In this document: in pieces, positions 5,878 to 10,241 of the stretch | Numbering within the stretch: position 1 is the first letter of the stretch | How the letters are laid out: each line of letters begins with the position of its first letter | Assembly (NCBI GenBank): GCA_037968855.1 | Contig: JBBKWH010000107.1 | Span: 1 to 10,241 of the forward strand | Source of the DNA: JBBKWH01 sp037968855 | GTDB taxonomy: Bacteria; Pseudomonadota; Gammaproteobacteria; Pseudomonadales; Moraxellaceae | Length of the DNA: 10,241 bases | Direction: 5' to 3' | The notes under the pieces: generated by a model | The model's database searches: none | Told to the model about the DNA's origin: nothing | Seen by the model: the letters and a program-made list of their open reading frames with translations, nothing else | Made by a program: the position numbers and the translations under genes

Positions 5878-8475
5878 ATGACTGACGCTGCATCGGCTAT
5901 TGCCCCAACGGATTACCAACCCGCCGCTATTGAACCTTCTGTGCAAGCAGACTGGCACGCTCGCCAGTGTTTTGCTGCGCCGGATCAACCGACTGGCCCG
6001 CATCGCTATGTGCTATCGATGTTTCCTTATCCGTCGGGCAAGCTGCACATGGGCCACGTGCGTAACTACACCATTGGCGATGTGATGAGCCGGTTTTATC
6101 GCTTAAAAGGCGAAACCGTGATGCAACCGATGGGTTGGGATGCCTTTGGTCTACCCGCCGAAAACGCCGCAATTGCCCATAACGTCGCTCCTGCCAAATG
6201 GACGTTTGAAAACATCGACTACATGCGTAATCAGCTCAAGTCCTTGGGTTTGGCCGTCGACTGGAACCGCGAAGTCGCGACTTGCACGCCAGAATATTAC
6301 CGCTGGGAACAATGGCTATTTGTGCAGTTGTACAAAAAAGGCTTGATCTATCGCAAGTTGTCTACCGTGAACTGGGACCCGATTGATCAGACCGTTCTAG
6401 CCAATGAGCAAGTAATTGATGGTCGCGGCTGGCGCTCTGGTGCTTTGGTCGAAAAGCGCGACATTCCGATGTACTACTTCCGCATTACCGACTATGCGCA
6501 AGAGTTGCTGGATGATTTAGACACGTTGGCCGATGGCTGGCCGCAACAAGTCATCGCCATGCAAAAAAACTGGATTGGCCGCTCAACCGGCATGGACATT
6601 ACCTTTCCATCGGCACATGGCAACTTGACCGTGTTTACCACCCGTCCCGATACCTTAATGGGTGTGACCTATGTGGCTGTGGCTGCCGAGCATCCACTGG
6701 CGGTACAAGCATCAAGCAATCATCCTGCGCTGAAAGCCTTCTGTGATGAATGCCGTATGGGATCGGTTGCCGAAGCAGACGTGGCGACTGCCGACAAAAA
6801 AGGTATGGCAACCGGCTTGTTTGTACAACATCCAGTGACTGGCGAAGACCTACCAGTCTGGGTCGCTAACTATGTGTTGATGACCTATGGTTCTGGCGCG
6901 GTGATGGCCGTGGCTGCGCATGATGAGCGTGACTTTGAGTTTGCCCAGCAATACAACCTGCCCATCAAGCAAGTCATCGCGACGCCAGACGATTTTGATA
7001 TCAGCACGACGGCGTATACCGAGCGCGGCATCCTGATCAACTCCGGCGAATTTGACGGCCTAGACTTTGATGGCGTGTTTGCAGCACTCGAAGCCAAACT
7101 GGCACCCAACGGCCAAGCGACCGCCAAGGTACAATTCCGATTGCGCGATTGGGGCGTGTCGCGTCAACGCTATTGGGGCTGTCCAATCCCAATGATCAAC
7201 TGCGACGCTTGCGGCCAAGTGCCGGTGCCAGAAGATCAACTGCCGGTGGTATTGCCAACCGACGTGGTACCCGATGGTTCGGGCAATCCTTTGGCAAAAA
7301 TGCCATCGTTCTACGAAACCACCTGCCCAAGCTGCGCTGCGCCTGCCCGTCGTGAAACCGACACGCTCGACACCTTTGTTGAGTCAAGCTGGTACTACGC
7401 CCGTTATGCCTCGCCGCAATACCAAGGCGGTATGGTCGATCCTGCCGCAGCGCAAAGCTGGTTGCCGGTTGATCAATACGTTGGCGGTGTGGAACATGCG
7501 ATCTTGCACTTGCTGTATGCGCGTTTCTTCCACAAATTGATGCGCGATGAAGGCGTGGTGCAAGGCAACGAGCCATTTAAACGCTTGTTGACCCAAGGCA
7601 TGGTACTGGCCGACACCTTTTATCGCACCAATGATGCGGGCAAAAAAATCTGGTTTAACCCCGCCGATGTCGAATTAGACAAAGACGAAAAAAGCCGCAT
7701 CTTGGCCGCACGCCTCAAATCTGACGGCCAGCCGGTCGAGATTGGCGGCATGGAAAAAATGTCCAAGTCCAAAAACAACGGCGTTGATCCACAAGCGATT
7801 ATTGATCAATACGGCGCAGACACTGCCCGTGTCTTTATGATGTTTGCTGCCCCACCTGATCAATCGTTGGAATGGTCAGACGCGGGTGTTGAAGGTGCGC
7901 ATCGCTTCTTAAAGCGCGTATGGCGTCAAGCAACCAATCATATCGACAACAGCCCTGCTGAGATTGTGGTTGAGCAGGCTGCATCCACTGATGCCAGCCG
8001 CGATTTACGTCGCAAACTGCACGAGACGATTGCCAAGATCGAATCAGATATTCATCAACGCCAATCCTTTAACACCGCGATTGCGGCCTTGATGGAACTG
8101 TCCAACGCCTTGGGCAAATTTGAAGCGACCACACCAAGTGATCAAGCTGTGGCGCGTGAAACCGTTATCGGTCTACTGACATTGCTGGCACCGTTTGCAC
8201 CGCACTTGTCACAAACCTTACTGGCGCGTTTAAACATCGACTTGATGACCACCGCGTTCCCAGTCGTTGACCCAAGCGCCTTGGTCAAATCCACCCAGAC
8301 CATCGTGGTGCAGGTGAATGGCAAACGTCGGGGCCAATTGGATGCGCCGGTTGAAAGTAGCGACGATGAACTCAAAGCCATGGCGAAAGCCCTGCCTGAA
8401 GTCCAAGCCTTTTTGACCGGCCCAACCAAAAAAGAGATTGTGGTCAAAAACAAACTGGTGAACCTTGTCGTTTAA
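5878..8475 (+). CDS. leuS: Leucyl-tRNA synthetase
   Basis: Class Ia aminoacyl-tRNA synthetase that charges tRNA-Leu in the cytoplasm. Its 865 residues fit the bacterial family (E. coli about 860). The HIGH signature is HMGH (57-60) within YPSGKLHMGHVRNYTIGDV. The CP1 editing domain has the threonine-rich TTRPDT (254-259) and the universal editing Asp in HDERD (D352). A Cys4 zinc site is visible (C442-x2-C445 and C483-x2-C486), followed by ETDTLDTFVESSWYYARY, KMSKS (627-631), the anticodon-binding helical domain and a C-terminal domain ending KNKLVNLVV. One oddity: the segment before the editing Asp reads MAVAAHDERD where relatives have MAVP(A/G)HD(E/Q)RD. No Shine-Dalgarno is visible before the ATG; this start was kept because no better in-frame one exists. 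lptE and holA follow in the same direction, the usual gammaproteobacterial order. Confidence 0.98.
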   Translation: MTDAASAIAPTDYQPAAIEPSVQADWHARQCFAAPDQPTGPHRYVLSMFPYPSGKLHMGHVRNYTIGDVMSRFYRLKGETVMQPMGWDAFGLPAENAAIAHNVAPAKWTFENIDYMRNQLKSLGLAVDWNREVATCTPEYYRWEQWLFVQLYKKGLIYRKLSTVNWDPIDQTVLANEQVIDGRGWRSGALVEKRDIPMYYFRITDYAQELLDDLDTLADGWPQQVIAMQKNWIGRSTGMDITFPSAHGNLTVFTTRPDTLMGVTYVAVAAEHPLAVQASSNHPALKAFCDECRMGSVAEADVATADKKGMATGLFVQHPVTGEDLPVWVANYVLMTYGSGAVMAVAAHDERDFEFAQQYNLPIKQVIATPDDFDISTTAYTERGILINSGEFDGLDFDGVFAALEAKLAPNGQATAKVQFRLRDWGVSRQRYWGCPIPMINCDACGQVPVPEDQLPVVLPTDVVPDGSGNPLAKMPSFYETTCPSCAAPARRETDTLDTFVESSWYYARYASPQYQGGMVDPAAAQSWLPVDQYVGGVEHAILHLLYARFFHKLMRDEGVVQGNEPFKRLLTQGMVLADTFYRTNDAGKKIWFNPADVELDKDEKSRILAARLKSDGQPVEIGGMEKMSKSKNNGVDPQAIIDQYGADTARVFMMFAAPPDQSLEWSDAGVEGAHRFLKRVWRQATNHIDNSPAEIVVEQAASTDASRDLRRKLHETIAKIESDIHQRQSFNTAIAALMELSNALGKFEATTPSDQAVARETVIGLLTLLAPFAPHLSQTLLARLNIDLMTTAFPVVDPSALVKSTQTIVVQVNGKRRGQLDAPVESSDDELKAMAKALPEVQAFLTGPTKKEIVVKNKLVNLVV

Positions 8476-8490
8476 ATCAGACTGTTTAGC

Positions 8491-8515
8491 GCGGCATTGC
8501 TCCGATGGATGCCGC
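8491..8515. repeat. 7-bp hairpin between leuS and lptE
   Basis: GCGGCAT (8491-8497) and ATGCCGC (8509-8515) are perfect inverted copies around an 11-base loop, 15 nt after the leuS stop. No T-run follows, so read-through into lptE is expected. The structure covers an upstream in-frame ATG at 8505, which argues against that codon as the lptE start. Confidence 0.45.
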
Positions 8516-8564
8516 TTACAACGATGCTCAATATGTTTGCGCTCTACCCGAGGATGATCTGGTT

Positions 8565-9098
8565 ATGATGTTTGGCACGCGCACAATGGCGGTTGTTTTG
8601 CTCTCCATGCTGCTGGCAGCCTGTGGCTTTCATTTGCGTAGCGCCAGCACCGTGCCCGTGCGTTATCAAACGCTACAGCTTGAACTCCCCGCCGGAGACA
8701 ATGCCGAACGGTTAAGCCAACCGTTAATCAGTGAACTATTGCCACTTGGCATTGTGTTTGATGGTCAAGTTGGCCCAAAACTGCATATTTTGACCATTCA
8801 ACCAACCCGCCAATTACTCAATGGTCGGCTGACCGAAGTGCAATTGGCCTTGATGGTGACCTTCCGCATCGAAGATGGTCAGACCGGCCAGCCCATCACG
8901 GTTGATCGAACCATCATGGCAAGGCGCAGTTATCAATACGACATCGCCACCGTTAACGTTGATAATCAGCAAGAACCGCTCCTGCGTGACGAACTGTATC
9001 GTGAAGTGGCGAGTCTGATTGCACGTCAACTCAGCACCGGACGCTTACCCGCTGCCAACACCGCTGATCCAGCCGTGACCTCATCGGTTAAGCCATGA
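8565..9098 (+). CDS. lptE: LPS-assembly lipoprotein LptE
   Basis: Outer-membrane lipoprotein that plugs and stabilises the LptD barrel and helps insert lipopolysaccharide into the outer leaflet. It is about 177 residues with the chosen start (E. coli LptE 193). A short lipoprotein signal MMFGTRTMAVVLLSMLLAAC ends in a lipobox L-A-A-C, with the acylated Cys at residue 20, followed by GFHLR, a family hallmark. The body has the expected strands: VPVRYQTLQLEL, IVFDG, LHILTIQP, and the VTFRIEDG / RRSYQYD pair. The ATG at 8565 has AGGA 10 nt upstream. An ATG at 8505 would add 20 residues ahead of the signal sequence and lies in a hairpin, so it is rejected. It sits between leuS and holA, the standard order, and ends 22 bp before holA, suggesting one transcript. 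Confidence 0.94.
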   Translation: MMFGTRTMAVVLLSMLLAACGFHLRSASTVPVRYQTLQLELPAGDNAERLSQPLISELLPLGIVFDGQVGPKLHILTIQPTRQLLNGRLTEVQLALMVTFRIEDGQTGQPITVDRTIMARRSYQYDIATVNVDNQQEPLLRDELYREVASLIARQLSTGRLPAANTADPAVTSSVKP

Positions 9099-9120
9099 GT
9101 GGTCCGGCAGATCATCCCGC

Positions 9121-10110
9121 ATGAAAACCGACTATCGCGGCGCACTGTCCAAACTGAGCCAAGCCAAGGGTTTTTGGTTATTACACGGTGATGAGCCGTT
9201 GCTTAGTCAGCACCTCCTCGACCAGATGCGCCAACATTGGAACAGTCAAGGCATTGAGCGCCAGCGTATTGACTTGGGCAGCGCCAGCGATTGGCGTGAG
9301 GCATTGGGCGAACTGGATAATTTGTCGTTGTTTGCCAGTCAGTTGGTGGTCGAGGTACATGGCAACCACAAGCCCGATCCCAGCACGCTTAAACTACTCG
9401 AAGCGTTTGCCCACGATCCGGCTGGCAATATGCTAGTGGCAGTGATGCCGAAGCAGGATTTTGCCGCGCAAAAGACCAAGTTTTTTCAGATGGTCGAAGC
9501 CAATGGCATGGTGGTGCAACTGGCGGTACAACATGAGCGTGATCGGCAGAATATTTTAGAAGACTTGGCCAAGCGGATGGGCTTACAACTGCATGCCAAC
9601 GCATGGCGCGAGTTACTGGCCCAAACCCAAAACAACTTACTCGCTGCGCACCAAGCCTTGATGCGGCTATCTAGTTTGCACGATGATCTGACGCGGCCAG
9701 TGACTGAGCAAGAATTAATGCCCGCCTTGGTGCAACAATCGCGCTTTTCTACCTTCGATCTGGGCGATGCGGCCTTATTGGGTCAGGCCGAAAAAGTGGT
9801 ACAGATTTTGGCTTTTTTGCAAGAAACGGCCGAGCCAACGCCGCTGGTGTTATGGACGCTAACCAAAGAAATGAAGTTGGTGATGCAATTGCTTGCCCAT
9901 CCCAATAGTGAGCAACAATTGGGTATTTGGTCGAACAGGCAAGGGTTGTATCGCCAAGCCTGCAAGCGTCTTCGGATTGCGGACACGGAGGATTGGCCGG
10001 ATTTATGGTTGCGCGTTGATCAGTCGATTAAAGGCGTGAGCGATGAGAATCCGTGGGATTTGTTGATGCAAGCGGCATTGGCGTTGGCGGGGGTGAGGTT
10101 GTTTGTTTAG
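9121..10110 (+). CDS. holA: DNA polymerase III delta subunit (clamp loader)
   Basis: The delta subunit of the replicative clamp loader, which opens the beta sliding clamp. Its 329 residues compare with 343 in E. coli. The N-terminal AAA+-like fold starts with GFWLLHGDEPLL (17-28), a degenerate nucleotide-binding region as expected for delta. The clamp-binding element corresponding to E. coli QAMSLF is DNLSLF (66-71), with L70 and F71 as the pair that inserts into beta. A hydrophobic strand LVVEVHG follows. The C-terminal helical collar domain has LVLWTLTKEMKLV and ends near NPWDLLMQAALALAGVRLF. No strong Shine-Dalgarno is seen before the ATG; with only 22 bp from lptE, translational coupling is likely. 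An attC-like inverted repeat begins 11 bp after the stop. Confidence 0.97.
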   Translation: MKTDYRGALSKLSQAKGFWLLHGDEPLLSQHLLDQMRQHWNSQGIERQRIDLGSASDWREALGELDNLSLFASQLVVEVHGNHKPDPSTLKLLEAFAHDPAGNMLVAVMPKQDFAAQKTKFFQMVEANGMVVQLAVQHERDRQNILEDLAKRMGLQLHANAWRELLAQTQNNLLAAHQALMRLSSLHDDLTRPVTEQELMPALVQQSRFSTFDLGDAALLGQAEKVVQILAFLQETAEPTPLVLWTLTKEMKLVMQLLAHPNSEQQLGIWSNRQGLYRQACKRLRIADTEDWPDLWLRVDQSIKGVSDENPWDLLMQAALALAGVRLFV

Positions 10111-10121
10111 GGTTGAGTGGT

Positions 10122-10197
10122 GCATAACGTTTGGTTAAGGGGCGGGCTTTAGCCCGTCCCAGTGAGCGCAGCGAACGGTTTGAACCAATTGTTATGC
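10122..10197 (-). repeat. attC-like recombination site (integron 59-base-element architecture)
   Basis: Read on the minus strand from 10197, the parts are: R'' GCATAAC (10197-10191), spacer AATT, L'' GGTTCAA (10186-10180), a 41-nt variable region (10179-10139), L' TTAACC (10138-10133), spacer AAAC, and R' GTTATGC (10128-10122). R'' and R' are perfectly complementary. L'' and L' pair as GGTT-AA/TTAACC with one extrahelical C (10182), the asymmetry that directs integron integrase to the bottom strand. The variable region contains a 9-bp stem (10139-10147 with 10152-10160, one G-U, TTTA loop). Length (76 bp) and order fit attC. The opening GCATAACAATTGGTTCAA closely resembles classical cassette sites (TCTAACAATTCGTTCAAG style). 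R' departs from GTTRRRY at one base. No integrase is visible. It may be a lone site, the last site of an inverted array, or a structural mimic. Confidence 0.6.
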
Positions 10198-10213
10198 TCT
10201 GCCAACGTTTCGC

Positions 10214-10236
10214 TATAATGGGAGATGCTCTTTAAC
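10214..10236 (+). promoter_or_regulatory. Possible rRNA-type promoter -10 and boxA antiterminator
   Basis: A perfect TATAAT (10214-10219) is followed by a G-rich discriminator and TGCTCTTTAAC (10226-10236), identical over 11 bases to the E. coli rrn leader boxA. This suggests that an rRNA operon, or another antiterminated RNA operon, begins just beyond the window. Doubts: the -35 is poor (TTATGC at 16 bp, inside the attC-like repeat) and boxA would lie almost at the transcription start, closer than usual. An opposite reading is a minus-strand ORF tail ending at TAG 10213. Confidence 0.4.
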
Positions 10237-10241
10237 TAGGT

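Noticed and set aside
7196..7576. 126-codon minus-strand ORF inside leuS
   Set aside because: It is a shadow of the leuS zinc and catalytic region with no independent signals.
8505..8564. Upstream ATG start for lptE giving 197 residues
   Set aside because: It would place 20 polar residues before the lipoprotein signal and lies inside a hairpin; the ATG at 8565 has AGGA upstream and yields a normal signal peptide.
10139..10160. Intrinsic terminator of holA
   Set aside because: The 9-bp stem is strong but has no U-tract after it, and it fits better as the variable hairpin of the attC-like repeat.

Overview
The window looks like chromosomal DNA of a gammaproteobacterium, most likely Moraxellaceae or a close Pseudomonadales relative. 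This is inferred from remembered family sequences: the IlvI sequence with its GEASIQM variant motif, the ilvI-ilvH-ilvC order, and the leuS-lptE-holA block. The genus cannot be fixed from the sequence alone.

Layout. Positions 1 to about 106 are the end of an IS30-family insertion sequence running off the left edge. About 240 bp without a convincing gene follows, ending in a strong terminator. Bases 347-3728 hold, on the minus strand, the branched-chain amino acid genes ilvI, ilvH and ilvC. Together they make acetohydroxyacid synthase and ketol-acid reductoisomerase, the first two common steps to valine, isoleucine and leucine. A roughly 500 bp divergent region (3729-4228) has a consensus-like promoter for ilvI and a leader that may be regulated. 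Two small tandem paralogous secreted proteins (DUF4124-like) and an unrecognised 180-residue protein follow on the plus strand. Then come leuS (leucyl-tRNA synthetase), lptE (LPS-export lipoprotein) and holA (clamp-loader delta subunit).

The most unusual element is at the right edge. Just after holA is a 76 bp imperfect inverted repeat (10122-10197) that, read on the minus strand, has the architecture of an integron attC recombination site: complementary R boxes, L boxes with one extrahelical base, unpaired spacers and a variable hairpin. It is followed by a perfect TATAAT box and a sequence matching the rRNA antitermination boxA, so either an rRNA operon or an inverted gene cassette may lie beyond the window. 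No integrase, CRISPR array, tRNA or rRNA gene is visible inside the window.
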